NCBI GenBank assembly: GCA_023512345.1 | Contig: JAILZT010000002.1 | Coordinates: forward strand, 186,001 to 250,000 | Reading direction: 5' to 3' | DNA from: Paenibacillus sp. | GTDB taxonomy: Bacteria; Bacillota; Bacilli; Paenibacillales; Paenibacillaceae | DNA: 64,000 bases | Shown: positions 35,087 to 44,611 of the stretch, one piece after another | Position numbering within the stretch: the first letter of the stretch is position 1 | Layout: each line of letters opens with the position of its first letter | Program-made: the position numbers and the translations under genes | The notes under the pieces: generated by a model | Database searches by the model: none | The model's input: the letters and a program-made list of their open reading frames with translations, nothing else | What the model was told of the DNA's origin: nothing

Positions 35087-36088
35087 ATGCAGCCGTTAAC
35101 GGATCCTTTTGGAAGAATTCACGATTATCTCCGCATCTCGGTTACAGACCGCTGCAACCTGCGCTGTATATATTGTATGCCAGCAGAAGGAATGCAATTC
35201 CAGCCACAGGACGAGATTATGAGTTATGAGGAAATCACAGCAGTGGTACAATCACTAGCGCCGCTCGGACTGAAAAAGATCCGCCTAACAGGAGGCGAAC
35301 CTCTTGTGCGCAAGGATTTAGAGAAGCTGGTCGCCATGCTTGCTGCTATCCCGGGTATTGAGGATATTTCGTTAACGACAAACGGACTGATGCTGCCCGC
35401 CAAAGCGCAGCTCCTGAAAGAAGCCGGATTGTCCCGGGTGAACATCAGTCTAGATTCTTTGCGGCAGGACCGCTTTTCCATGATTACACGCGGCGGGGAT
35501 GTCCATAAAGTACTCCAAGGAATTGAAGCTGCGGATGCTGCCGGGCTCCACCCGATTAAGCTGAATGTAGTCCTGATGAAGGGTATTAACGACGATGAGA
35601 TCAAGGATTTCATCTCCCTAACCTTGAACAGCCCGCTTAATGTACGTTTTATTGAATATATGCCGATTGGTAGTGCGAGTGACAGCTGGCGCAAATCCTA
35701 CCTCCCGCTCGAGACGGTGTTGGACGCCTGCACCGAAGCTGGCTGGGAGACGGAAGAAGCACATGTATCTGCGGGTAATGGACCCTCCCAGAACCGCCGT
35801 GTGATCGGGGCTCAAGGAACCTTTGGACTGATTCATCCGGTTAGCGATCATTTCTGCGATAACTGCAACCGGCTCCGCCTCACAGCGGACGGGCATATCA
35901 AGGCATGTCTTTATTGGTCAGACGAATATCATGTGCGACCACTGACAGGAGATCCTGAAGCGATGCAGGCCTTATTCCGCAAGGCTCTAGGCAATAAGCC
36001 GGCTAACCATGAAATGGCGCTTGCTTTGGAGCAAAAAGCCCAAAGCCATACCCCTACAGTACGCCGTATGTCACAGATTGGCGGTTAA
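35087..36088 (+). CDS. moaA: GTP 3',8-cyclase
   Basis: MoaA is the radical-SAM enzyme that starts molybdenum cofactor synthesis from GTP. The N-terminal cluster motif is CNLRCIYC (Cys23, Cys27, Cys30), followed by LTGGEPLVR. The C-terminal second cluster is in [20 protein letters not shown]. The protein ends in Gly-Gly, which is needed in active MoaA. The 333-residue length is normal and GAAGGGAG precedes the start. It has its own promoter, and mobA lies 2.3 kb downstream on the other strand. Confidence 0.97.
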   Translation: MQPLTDPFGRIHDYLRISVTDRCNLRCIYCMPAEGMQFQPQDEIMSYEEITAVVQSLAPLGLKKIRLTGGEPLVRKDLEKLVAMLAAIPGIEDISLTTNGLMLPAKAQLLKEAGLSRVNISLDSLRQDRFSMITRGGDVHKVLQGIEAADAAGLHPIKLNVVLMKGINDDEIKDFISLTLNSPLNVRFIEYMPIGSASDSWRKSYLPLETVLDACTEAGWETEEAHVSAGNGPSQNRRVIGAQGTFGLIHPVSDHFCDNCNRLRLTADGHIKACLYWSDEYHVRPLTGDPEAMQALFRKALGNKPANHEMALALEQKAQSHTPTVRRMSQIGG

Positions 36089-36682
36089 CTGCACAGCCAT
36101 ATATATGGCCATTGCCCAGATGAGCAGTGCGGAAATAATGTTCAACAGACGTATGATTTTACCTGATGAATCTACTCTTCCCAACCCTCTGCCTGCCGCT
36201 GCTAGACCCGCGAACCACAACCAGGAGACACCTGCTGTGGCAGCGGCGAACGCCCAGCGTTCCCCGCTGTCATATTGCAGGGAATTGGTACCAATAACCC
36301 CTATGGTATCCATAATTGCGTGTGGGTTCAGCAGTGACACAGATAACGCGTATCCTATCTGCCCTTTCATCGAGAGAACCTTAGTCTCTCCCGCTTCCGC
36401 TGTTCCCGTCCATGTTTTCCAACCCATAAAAGCCAGAAAAATCACTCCAGCTCCATATAATATGGGCACCAACCACTCCACCGACGTCACAACCAGCGAG
36501 ACACCGCCAACTGCAGCCGCAATGAGCAACGTATCACATATAGATGCAGTAACAATAACTGGAAGCGCACTACGGAATTTAGGATGGAGCGCCCCCTGAT
36601 TAAATACGAATATATTTTGGACTCCAAGTGGCAAAATAAGCCCAAAAGCTAAAACAATCCCATGAATGATGGCTTCCCACAT
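36071..36682 (-). CDS. LysE/ArgO family amino acid exporter
   Basis: A 203-residue membrane protein with about six helices. The LysE signature region is [20 protein letters not shown] near the start, and [17 protein letters not shown] lies in the middle. Members export basic amino acids or other small cations. Its 3' end overlaps moaA by 18 bp in convergent orientation. It is divergent from a MocR-type regulator, which is the classic arrangement for a regulator and its target. Confidence 0.9.
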   Translation of the reverse strand: MWEAIIHGIVLAFGLILPLGVQNIFVFNQGALHPKFRSALPVIVTASICDTLLIAAAVGGVSLVVTSVEWLVPILYGAGVIFLAFMGWKTWTGTAEAGETKVLSMKGQIGYALSVSLLNPHAIMDTIGVIGTNSLQYDSGERWAFAAATAGVSWLWFAGLAAAGRGLGRVDSSGKIIRLLNIISALLIWAMAIYMAVQLTANL

Positions 36683-36852
36683 CGTCTTACTCCTCCTTGC
36701 AAAAGCTTATCCTCTATTCAACTCTTCGCTGTAATCCGATACTAACTTCCCGGCTAAGATTCGTAACCATCCAAGTTTCTTCCACAGCACCAACCAAACC
36801 AAAAACAAATTTCAATCCATGTTATACTCTTAATCAAAAAAGGGGCTTTAGC

Positions 36853-38334
36853 GTGAAGTCTGATCCGAAAACTCAAGGTATCTCGACACAGGAACTCTTT
36901 ACCGATGGATGGAGGCCAGATCCCTCTTCGGCACTGCCACTACATATACAGATTTCTGGGTACTTTCGGGAGAAAATAACAAGCGGTGCCTGGCCAGCAG
37001 GTATGCGGCTGGCTCCGCAACGGGATTTAGCCCGACAGCTTGGAGTAAATCGCAGTACCCTTGTATCTGCGTTAGGACAGCTAACAGCCCTTGGGCTAAT
37101 CGAAGGACGACGGGGAGGCGGAACAAGGGTGACTCTGTCCGAGGATTCCCTCTCCACTCAAGCAGGAAACTGGAATGATTATGTAGAGGAAGGAATCCAT
37201 TATCCTAATCTGCCAACGATACAGGCTATAAATAGATTGGAATTTACTGATGGACTGATTCGTCTAGGAACAGGAGAACTCGCTCCCGAACTGCTGCCCG
37301 GAGAGGCCATGAAGTCTATTCTTGCCGATCTTTCGCTACAGCCTTTATCTTTATCTTACGAGGAACCGCTTGGCAGTCTCCGACTGCGAACCGCCATCAG
37401 CAATGAATTGTCCAAAATAGGCATACATGCAGGCCCATCCTCTATTCTGATACTCTCAGGTGCACTGCAGGGCCTTCAGCTTATAGCTCAAGGGCTTCTT
37501 CCGCGCGGTTCAACCCTTCTACTGGAGAAGCCCTCTTATCTATATTCCATCCATTCTTTCCAATCAGTGGGTGTGAAGTTGAACGGCCTGCCTATGGATG
37601 ATCAAGGTTTAATGACTCACAGCATAGAAGCTGAGGCTTACCGTACCAAAGCCTCTCTGCTCTATACGATCCCTACGTTCCATAACCCTACAGGCATTCT
37701 TATGGACGAGGATCGGCGCCATACCTTAATGACTATTACAGGTGCACTCGGACTGCCTATTTTGGAGGATGGAGCTTACCAAGACCTGTGGCTGGACACA
37801 CCACCACCTACACCGCTGAAAGCGTTGGATCGTGAAGGGCGTGTCCTCCATCTTGGAACGCTATCCAAAACAGCTAGTCCAGGCCTGCGGATCGGCTGGG
37901 CCGTAGGCCCCGAACCGGTAATCCGCAGGCTGGCAGACATCAAAATGCAAAGCGATTACGGATCGAGTGCTCTGTCGCAGCATGTTGCTGCTAAATGGCT
38001 GGAGGAGGGCTATCATGCCCAACATTGCGAGGTATTGCGTATTCAACTACGGCAAAGACGAGATGCAGTACTGGACATGCTCCGTGTGTATTTCACCCAT
38101 CTGGCCTCCTGGAACAGACCCGCTGGAGGTTTCTATATCTGGTTAACTCTCAACAAACCCGTCCCCCTAAGAAAGCTATTCAGAGCTGCGCTTGAGGCGG
38201 GGTTACTACTCAATACCGGCGACCTCTACAACCGAAGTGATGCCAGTCATCTCCGCTTGTCCTACGCTTACGCAACATTTACTGAGCTGGAAGCCGGAAT
38301 TAAACGTCTCGCTGAGCTTGTGCAGGGTTTTTAA
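36853..38334 (+). CDS. MocR-type PLP-dependent transcriptional regulator
   Basis: A 493-residue GntR/MocR regulator. The winged helix-turn-helix covers about residues 25-95 (LPLHIQISGYFREKITSGAW then QLGVNRSTLVSALGQLTALG). An aminotransferase class I-like domain follows, with SKTASPGLRIGWAVG containing the Lys expected to bind PLP. Such regulators sense PLP-amine adducts and control amine or amino acid genes, so lysE next door is the likely target. I choose the GTG at 36853 with AAGGGG upstream; the frame is open further upstream, but that part is not protein-like. Confidence 0.88.
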   Translation: MKSDPKTQGISTQELFTDGWRPDPSSALPLHIQISGYFREKITSGAWPAGMRLAPQRDLARQLGVNRSTLVSALGQLTALGLIEGRRGGGTRVTLSEDSLSTQAGNWNDYVEEGIHYPNLPTIQAINRLEFTDGLIRLGTGELAPELLPGEAMKSILADLSLQPLSLSYEEPLGSLRLRTAISNELSKIGIHAGPSSILILSGALQGLQLIAQGLLPRGSTLLLEKPSYLYSIHSFQSVGVKLNGLPMDDQGLMTHSIEAEAYRTKASLLYTIPTFHNPTGILMDEDRRHTLMTITGALGLPILEDGAYQDLWLDTPPPTPLKALDREGRVLHLGTLSKTASPGLRIGWAVGPEPVIRRLADIKMQSDYGSSALSQHVAAKWLEEGYHAQHCEVLRIQLRQRRDAVLDMLRVYFTHLASWNRPAGGFYIWLTLNKPVPLRKLFRAALEAGLLLNTGDLYNRSDASHLRLSYAYATFTELEAGIKRLAELVQGF

Positions 38335-38347
38335 ATCGCCCTCCACT

Positions 38348-38983
38348 TCAATCCGACTGTGTTGTTACCCGTTCCACAGCCATTCGATAGTCGTCTGGTG
38401 TGTTCATATTAAGCAATGTATCTTGCTTATTTATGAAACTTTCAGGAAATTCGCCCTCTGGGACGTATTGAACGTTTAACCCATTGAGCCAATCCATGAC
38501 CCGGGAATGCTGCTGCTCCAGTGCTTCCTGTAGGCTGGGAAGGACATTAATATGATACAACGCAAACAGAGGCTGGACTTTCCCATTGGCGGCTACTGGA
38601 ACGATCGCCTGCACACCGCTCCCGGCAATTTCAACTAAACTATGCATGTACATTAGTAATTCCTTCGAAGCAAAGGGCAAATCACAAGCACTTACCGCAT
38701 TCCACTCTGTTCGGGAGTGGCTTAATCCGGCATGCAAGCCACCCAGAGGCCCCAAACCGGGATAAATATCGGTTACGATAGGCAAATTAAGAAATCGGTA
38801 GGTATTGCTATCTACATCTCTTTGACTGCATGAAATCATGAGCGTGTTCGCCACCGCAGATAGCTGCGATATTAGGTTAGAAATTAACGGGGTCCCTCCA
38901 ATCTCTAACAATGCTTTATTGACCCCCATGCGCCGGGAACCGCCACCCGCTAAGATAATTCCACTAATTTCCACAATATCCAC
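38348..38983 (-). CDS. mobA: Molybdenum cofactor guanylyltransferase
   Basis: MobA transfers GMP to molybdopterin to make the MGD form of the cofactor used by DMSO-reductase-family enzymes. The 211-residue protein has the nucleotide-binding motif LAGGGSRRMGVNKALLEIGG, then PGLGPLGGLHAGL and the metal-binding ACDLPF, and ends with NMNTPDDYR. The family is clear. It supports the bis-MGD oxidoreductase at 49.8 kb. Confidence 0.93.
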   Translation of the reverse strand: MDIVEISGIILAGGGSRRMGVNKALLEIGGTPLISNLISQLSAVANTLMISCSQRDVDSNTYRFLNLPIVTDIYPGLGPLGGLHAGLSHSRTEWNAVSACDLPFASKELLMYMHSLVEIAGSGVQAIVPVAANGKVQPLFALYHINVLPSLQEALEQQHSRVMDWLNGLNVQYVPEGEFPESFINKQDTLLNMNTPDDYRMAVERVTTQSD

Positions 38984-39114
38984 TCCTTTTCCTATTCATT
39001 ACTTTGTAAGCGCTCTTATCTTGTATCCCCTTTCAACACATGTTACAGTGGTAGAAGCGGCCTTGATTGCCGCTCATGAAATGCAAGGCATTTTGCGGGA
39101 AAGGAGTGCCCAAT

Positions 39115-40341
39115 TTGCGGGAGAACTTTGACGAGCAACCTTCTTTCACGTCTTTGAAGTGGTTTAACTTTTTTGTATACGGAACTATGGTGCTGTTTAC
39201 CAGCTTCTTTCAACTATACCTGCAGGATGTCGGAATGAACAAGCTGGAGATCGGAGCCCTAATGTCTCTAGGTCCGTTCGTCTCGATCTTTGCCAATCCG
39301 TTCTGGGGAATATGGACTGACCGTTATCAAAATATACGGCGGATCGTACTTCTCATGCTAACGGGAACACTGGTCCTGTCCCAGCTAGCTTTTCAGGCAA
39401 ATACATATGAGATGGTCTATGTCTCCATGATCTTGTTCTATTTCTTTCAGACTCCACTGTTCGCCCAGAGTAATACTATGATTCTAAGCTATATTGAGGG
39501 TACGAATCGCCGTTTTGGCTCCTTCCGGCTTTGGGGCTCACTTGGGTGGGCACTTTCAGCTATTACAGCGGGACTGATTATTCAGTACATGGGCATATCT
39601 GTATTGTCATATTTATTCGCGGCACTAATAGGTGCATCCATTCTGGCCTTAGTCGCGTTGCCGAAGCTTAACCATTCTATCGGGATCGCCCCGCTGCCGT
39701 TCAGGGGGTTCGGTAAACTTTTTCACAATCCGTTTTTTCTGTGTTTTATTTTCTTTGGTATTTTGGTGTCGATACCGAATACGATGAACAATACGTTTAT
39801 GTCCCTCTATATTATAGATATGGGTGGGTCAAAGGGAATGGTGGGTTTTGCCGTATTCCTTTCCTCTATACTGGAAATCGTAGTGTTTGTCCTCTGTGAC
39901 CGGTTCTTGAAGCGCAAAATCTCCATCCTTATTGGCTGGCTAGCCCTTGTAAGTGCACTGTTTGCTTTACGCTGGTGGCTAATGGCAGGTGCTACTGCAC
40001 CTATTGAGGTGGCATTCATCCAAATTCTGCACAGCATTACATTCGGCGGTTACTTCTATGTAGGCACTCAGCTGACTATGCTTCTTGTGCCCCGTCCGTA
40101 TCGTTCTGCTGGACAAGCTCTTTATACTCTTACCTGGAGCGGTTTGTCCGGGATTATCGGTGGTATTTTGGGCGGTTTTCTATTCCAGTATCTCGGTGCC
40201 CAGAACATGTACCTGTTCGGTGTATTTCTGGCATTGATCGGATCTTTAGGCTTCGCCTTTATGTGGCTCTTTGTAAATAGGGGTGGTTATCGGCCAGAGA
40301 CAGAAACTGAGGATGAATTCCTCGATATAGAGTTGCTCTGA
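39115..40341 (+). CDS. MFS transporter (MFS_1-like, nucleoside/phenylpropionate type)
   Basis: A 408-residue integral membrane protein with twelve helices. The early loop has GALMSLGPFVSIFANPFWG and WTDRYQNIRRI, resembling the LacY/3-phenylpropionate group of the major facilitator superfamily. Substrate is not readable. I prefer the TTG start at 39115 because AAAGGAG stands eight bases before it; the upstream ATG at 39067 has no clear site and adds an unlikely Cys/Lys-rich stretch. Confidence 0.82.
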   Translation: MRENFDEQPSFTSLKWFNFFVYGTMVLFTSFFQLYLQDVGMNKLEIGALMSLGPFVSIFANPFWGIWTDRYQNIRRIVLLMLTGTLVLSQLAFQANTYEMVYVSMILFYFFQTPLFAQSNTMILSYIEGTNRRFGSFRLWGSLGWALSAITAGLIIQYMGISVLSYLFAALIGASILALVALPKLNHSIGIAPLPFRGFGKLFHNPFFLCFIFFGILVSIPNTMNNTFMSLYIIDMGGSKGMVGFAVFLSSILEIVVFVLCDRFLKRKISILIGWLALVSALFALRWWLMAGATAPIEVAFIQILHSITFGGYFYVGTQLTMLLVPRPYRSAGQALYTLTWSGLSGIIGGILGGFLFQYLGAQNMYLFGVFLALIGSLGFAFMWLFVNRGGYRPETETEDEFLDIELL

Positions 40342-40351
40342 AAATATAGCA

Positions 40352-40397
40352 AAAGCAGGCTAGGCTTCCGCGAGGAGGCTAGACCTGCTTTTTTTGT
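40352..40397 (+). terminator. Rho-independent terminator after the MFS gene
   Basis: AGCAGGCTAG pairs with CTAGACCTGCT around a TTCCGCGAGGA tip and is followed by TTTTTTT. Confidence 0.9.
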
Positions 40398-40495
40398 TAT
40401 TCTCGGAATTCAATTGTATTTATACACTTCATTTGGCCCAATTAGCTCGATTACAACAGTCCGCTGGTGTGGCTTAACAGCAACTTCAATCAATG

Positions 40496-40954
40496 TTAAA
40501 CAGTGATCTGTGCAATTAATGAATAGATCTCGTCCTTATTTCCGGCAGCGGCAAGGGCCGCGCGGAAATCATCGTCAACTAGTTTGCGGGACAGCTGTTG
40601 GAGCACTTTCAAATGCTCATTTCCCGGCTGATTATGAGGAACAGCGAGCATGAAGATAATTGTAGCGTCCTCACCGTCGATGCTATCCCAATCCAGGCCT
40701 TGACGTTTAATGCCAAGGGCAATAGCCGGCTTAGCTACTCCTTCGGATTTGCCATGAGGAATAGCAATCCCGAAGCCAATACCTGTGGAAGCTTCTTTCT
40801 CACGCGCTAACACTGCCTCTTCATATGCAGTCTGATCTGAAAGCGCCCCGCCACTCTGAAGAAGATTTCCCAGCTCTGTAATAACCTCTTGCTTGCTAGT
40901 CCCATTCAGGTTTAATTCAATATAACTTTTGTCTAATAGGTCAGTAATCTGCAT
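40496..40954 (-). CDS. PTS fructose-type enzyme IIA component
   Basis: A 152-residue cytosolic phosphocarrier of the fructose/mannitol IIA family. The phosphorylated histidine is His67 in GIAIPHGKSEG, and the DSIDGEDATIIFMLAVPHNQ stretch with the second conserved His follows. It receives phosphate from HPr and passes it to the IIB domain of the gene upstream. It is the last gene of a three-gene cluster (regulator, IIBC, IIA). Confidence 0.93.
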   Translation of the reverse strand: MQITDLLDKSYIELNLNGTSKQEVITELGNLLQSGGALSDQTAYEEAVLAREKEASTGIGFGIAIPHGKSEGVAKPAIALGIKRQGLDWDSIDGEDATIIFMLAVPHNQPGNEHLKVLQQLSRKLVDDDFRAALAAAGNKDEIYSLIAQITV

Positions 40955-41056
40955 GGCTCTTCCACTCCTTATCCAGATAGAGAAGGAAGTCGCCCTTTGC
41001 CGGATAGGGCATCTTCATAGGCGACTTACACTCTCTTCTGTTATCTTTATTGTTGT

Positions 41057-42505
41057 TTATTGTCCTGCTGCCTGCTTATGGTTGTTAGCAAGAGTCTCTG
41101 ATTTGCGTACCTTCATGCTCTTAAGGAAGTTAACGCATAATGCCGTTACCAGAGCGCCGACAATAATGGCGATCACGAACATGAATACATTATCAATGGC
41201 TCCAAGCAAGGCTACAATAGGTCCACCATGCGGAACACTGTCTCCAACTCCACTCAGCATAGCGATAACCGCGCCCGTCATTCCGCCAACCATTAAGCTT
41301 GGGATAACACGGAGTGGGTCACCGGCTGCAAATGGAATTGCACCTTCGGTTATTCCACAAAGCCCCATGGCCAAAGCGGCTTTACCAGCTTCCTGCTCCT
41401 CTTTGTTATACAGATTCTTACGCAGCAGTGTAGCAATCCCCATACCTAGCGGCGGTGTACAAATAGCTGCAGCGATCGCACCCATAATAAAGATATTACC
41501 TTCCCCGATCATAGAGGAGCCAAACAGGAAAGCTACCTTATTCACAGGCCCCCCCATATCAAAAGCAATCATAGCACCAAGAATTAATGCAAGTAGAATG
41601 GAACTGCTGCCTTGCATCCCATTCAGAAAATCCGTCAATCCGGTCATCAGAGAGGCTATTGGCTTACCGATTATGAATATGAACACAGCGCCTGTAACAA
41701 CGGATGCAATAATCGGAATCACAAGAATCGGCATAATAGGCTGAATCATGCGATGTACTTTCCACTTCTTAATCCAAAGTGCCAGATAACCTGCGATAAA
41801 ACCTGCAACGATACCCCCAATGAAACCGGCACCTGCGCTGCTATCGTAGAAACTACCGTTAGCCGCAATGAAACCGGCGATCATACCTGGCGCTAGACCC
41901 GGGCGGTCCGCAATACTAAGGGCAATAAAGCCGGCGAGAATCGGAACCATGAACGTAAAGGCCGCACCACCGATGGCACTTATTTTTGTCCAGAAGGAAC
42001 CCTCTGGTATAGCCAATCCGTTAGCCGTAGGTTCACCACCAAGAGCCAAAGCCAGAGCAATTAGCAAACCGCCAACCACTACAAATGGGATCATATAGGA
42101 AACCCCGTTCATTAGGTGACGATAGACCGGATTTTGCTTCCCGCGAATTTCAGCCTTAGCTTCCTCAACCGACTTCAGCTTCTTTGTACCTTCCGATGCG
42201 GCTACCTTTCCATCCACAAAAAGCTGTATCAGCCGCTTAGGATCTTTAACTGCATCCTTAGTTCCACATTCAAAAATAGGCTTGCCTGCAAAACGGGATA
42301 AATCCACACCCTTGTCTGCTGCAATAATAATACCGTCTGCCTCTGCAATCTCCTTAGCTGTCAGCTCATTTTCAGTACCTACGGAGCCTTGTGTCTCCAC
42401 CTTGATCTCCACGCCAAGCTCCTTGGCGGCTTTGCTTAACTTCTCAGCAGCGATATACGTATGGGCTATGCCTGTAGGACACGCTGTTACTCCCAATAAC
42501 TTCAT
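41057..42505 (-). CDS. PTS fructose-type permease, fused IIB and IIC
   Basis: The 482-residue protein begins with a IIB-fru domain (LGVTACPTGIAHTYIAAEKL, phospho-Cys9), then a short linker. A IIC-fru membrane domain of eight or more helices starts around HLMNGVSYMIPFVVVGGLLI and includes CGITEGAIPFAAGDPLRVIP. It imports and phosphorylates a ketohexose-like sugar. No 1-phosphofructokinase or FruR is adjacent, so fructose is not assured; a mannosylglycerate-like or other sugar is possible. Confidence 0.9.
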   Translation of the reverse strand: MKLLGVTACPTGIAHTYIAAEKLSKAAKELGVEIKVETQGSVGTENELTAKEIAEADGIIIAADKGVDLSRFAGKPIFECGTKDAVKDPKRLIQLFVDGKVAASEGTKKLKSVEEAKAEIRGKQNPVYRHLMNGVSYMIPFVVVGGLLIALALALGGEPTANGLAIPEGSFWTKISAIGGAAFTFMVPILAGFIALSIADRPGLAPGMIAGFIAANGSFYDSSAGAGFIGGIVAGFIAGYLALWIKKWKVHRMIQPIMPILVIPIIASVVTGAVFIFIIGKPIASLMTGLTDFLNGMQGSSSILLALILGAMIAFDMGGPVNKVAFLFGSSMIGEGNIFIMGAIAAAICTPPLGMGIATLLRKNLYNKEEQEAGKAALAMGLCGITEGAIPFAAGDPLRVIPSLMVGGMTGAVIAMLSGVGDSVPHGGPIVALLGAIDNVFMFVIAIIVGALVTALCVNFLKSMKVRKSETLANNHKQAAGQ

Positions 42506-42638
42506 TGCTTTCTCCTCCTTGTGTATCTATCTACTTGCCCTCATTACTTAGGATGAACGGGTTATGTAGATATCATAACTGCAAGGAAGCCGCTCTGAGG
42601 CAGGAATAGTTCCACATGTTCCGGCAAAAAGACAATTG

Positions 42639-44561
42639 TTACTTCCTAACCTCTCCAGCCAGCAGCGGCACAATCTCATCCGGCGAAGCAATCCTCAAGC
42701 GATTAAGCAGATCATTGTCCTCAATAATATCAGCGATCTCGCGGAACAACGCCTGATGCTCATCCCGGGAAGAGGGGATATACGCGAGCAGCAATATCCA
42801 TTCAATCGGGCTCCCACCCCACATCACCGGGGTCTTGAGACGGGCAAATGCAGCAGAGGAATGTTTAATATGCGATAACACACCGTGTGGGAGCAGCAAC
42901 CCGCCGCCTACTGTTGTCGGGGACCTTTTTTCCCGGATCATAACCGTATCTGCATACTCACTAGTGACGCTCCCCTCAACTTCCAGCAACTTGCAGAGAT
43001 CAATCATGGCCTCAAATGGATGGTCTATGAGTAGATCGAGAATGACACGTTCCGGATTCAGCAAACTGGCAAGCAAAGGATAGGAGCGGCGACGCATCTG
43101 TCGTTCAATAAAGCTATCTACCCGTTCCTCATCGCCCGCCGAGAATAGAGGAGAGACAACAATCACGGGTAATGGAGCCCCTTTAAGCGGGATGACACTT
43201 ATCAGGAAATCAATACCTTCAAGAGATTCCTTCGGAGCACTGCGTAAATTCTCTTCGCTGATCACATCCACAACGGTTAATGAGACGAACTTCCGCGTTA
43301 TCTTTGTCTTTAAGAGCATGCTGATCCCTACACCCATGGAGCATACGATCAGAATACGGTTTCCTGCACCATCATGCCGGGAGAGTCGTTCAAAGGCAGC
43401 CTGAAAATGAATAGCCGTATAGGAGATCTCATCATCCGTGAACAAATACGCCGCAAGAATCTCATCTCCATGTACAACTTCCGCCACCGTATCAAAAATA
43501 TAATAGTAGCTTCGCTTAATATCCCGCAGCAGCGGATTGGGATATGATATCCCCCCAGCTAGACGACTTAGACAAGCCTCGAAATGAAAAGTCAGGCCTC
43601 GTTCCAACTCCGTATCCTTATCAAAGGGCAGACCTGTCCTGCGGGATACAAGTGCAATAAGCTGCTGCCCCATACGTGAGGCATCCTCCGAGATGTTGGT
43701 GCTCCCTAGCTGGGAAAAGCTCACATGGCGCTTGGCCCCGCCCACTAGCCAAGCCAAATAATCCTTCTCTACTTCGGGAATCCGGAGTACGAAGGATCGT
43801 TCAATTTCTTTAGCCATTTCTTCTGCGGCATCGCGGTATTTGGGTCCCGGAACTGCGGGTTTTTCTCTCAGTATATGCTTAAGCTTCACACGCGAAGTAC
43901 CGAGCAGTAGAGCATAGGTCAAATAGTGGAAGGCTTCACCAGAGAATTCAACCCCCAAAGTACGTTCGGCAATTCTAATAATATGGCGTGCCTTATCCGC
44001 ATCTGTATGCAGAAACAGTTCCTTAAGAATAGGCCCTGAAATCCAGCTGGAATGCATCCCTAATACGGTCGTTAGGAAAAAATCACGCAGCTTCTCCTCA
44101 TCGCCAAGGATCTGAATTCCGTCCTTGCGTGAGTTCTCAAGCTTCAAACTGAAGGTATCCAACCGCTTTTGTAACGCTTCCAAGTCTTCGTAAATTACAT
44201 TTTTGTTCGTATAGAGACGATCTCTGAGTTCCTCAACGGTAACCTTCCGGGCATCCAGTATCAGCAGTTGCAGCGCCTCCAATAAACGACGCTCCGCTTC
44301 CGATAATCCCGTACCAGGATCGTTCAGCATTTCAATAACATCATTTCTTTGTTCATCACTCATCATAACGACGATGCCCTGGTTCGGCTTGCGGGCAATA
44401 AGCCCGAAGCCGTTCTGGGACAACCATTGATCTATAATTTTAAAATCGTTACGAATCGTCTTCTCCGATACATCCAGCTCTCCGGCTATAACCCCGGCGG
44501 ACAAGGGGCCGGTTTCCTGCTTCAGACAACGGAGAAGCACTTTTCGCTGCCGTTCATTCAT
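42639..44561 (-). CDS. PRD-containing transcriptional regulator of the PTS (MtlR/LicR type)
   Basis: A 640-residue modular activator. An N-terminal helix-turn-helix (LSAGVIAGELDVSEKTIRND) and a second winged helix precede two PTS regulation domains (about residues 185-400). Then there is a IIB-like domain with the Cys loop IVCSMGVGISMLLK (about 405-490) and a IIA-fru-like domain ending with LLPHGVLSHIKHS (about 500-640). Phosphorylation by HPr and the PTS proteins should set its activity, so it very likely controls the IIBC and IIA genes that follow it. Confidence 0.9.
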   Translation of the reverse strand: MNERQRKVLLRCLKQETGPLSAGVIAGELDVSEKTIRNDFKIIDQWLSQNGFGLIARKPNQGIVVMMSDEQRNDVIEMLNDPGTGLSEAERRLLEALQLLILDARKVTVEELRDRLYTNKNVIYEDLEALQKRLDTFSLKLENSRKDGIQILGDEEKLRDFFLTTVLGMHSSWISGPILKELFLHTDADKARHIIRIAERTLGVEFSGEAFHYLTYALLLGTSRVKLKHILREKPAVPGPKYRDAAEEMAKEIERSFVLRIPEVEKDYLAWLVGGAKRHVSFSQLGSTNISEDASRMGQQLIALVSRRTGLPFDKDTELERGLTFHFEACLSRLAGGISYPNPLLRDIKRSYYYIFDTVAEVVHGDEILAAYLFTDDEISYTAIHFQAAFERLSRHDGAGNRILIVCSMGVGISMLLKTKITRKFVSLTVVDVISEENLRSAPKESLEGIDFLISVIPLKGAPLPVIVVSPLFSAGDEERVDSFIERQMRRRSYPLLASLLNPERVILDLLIDHPFEAMIDLCKLLEVEGSVTSEYADTVMIREKRSPTTVGGGLLLPHGVLSHIKHSSAAFARLKTPVMWGGSPIEWILLLAYIPSSRDEHQALFREIADIIEDNDLLNRLRIASPDEIVPLLAGEVRK

Positions 44562-44611
44562 CGATACACCTGTCCTTTAGCTTAAGGTTTGAGTGACGCT
44601 TGATGTGTTAA

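Noticed and set aside
40929..41744. A 271-codon plus-strand frame opposite the PTS IIBC gene
   Set aside because: It is antisense to a gene with clear PTS motifs, and its translation is a Pro/Ile/Ser mixture typical of shadow frames.
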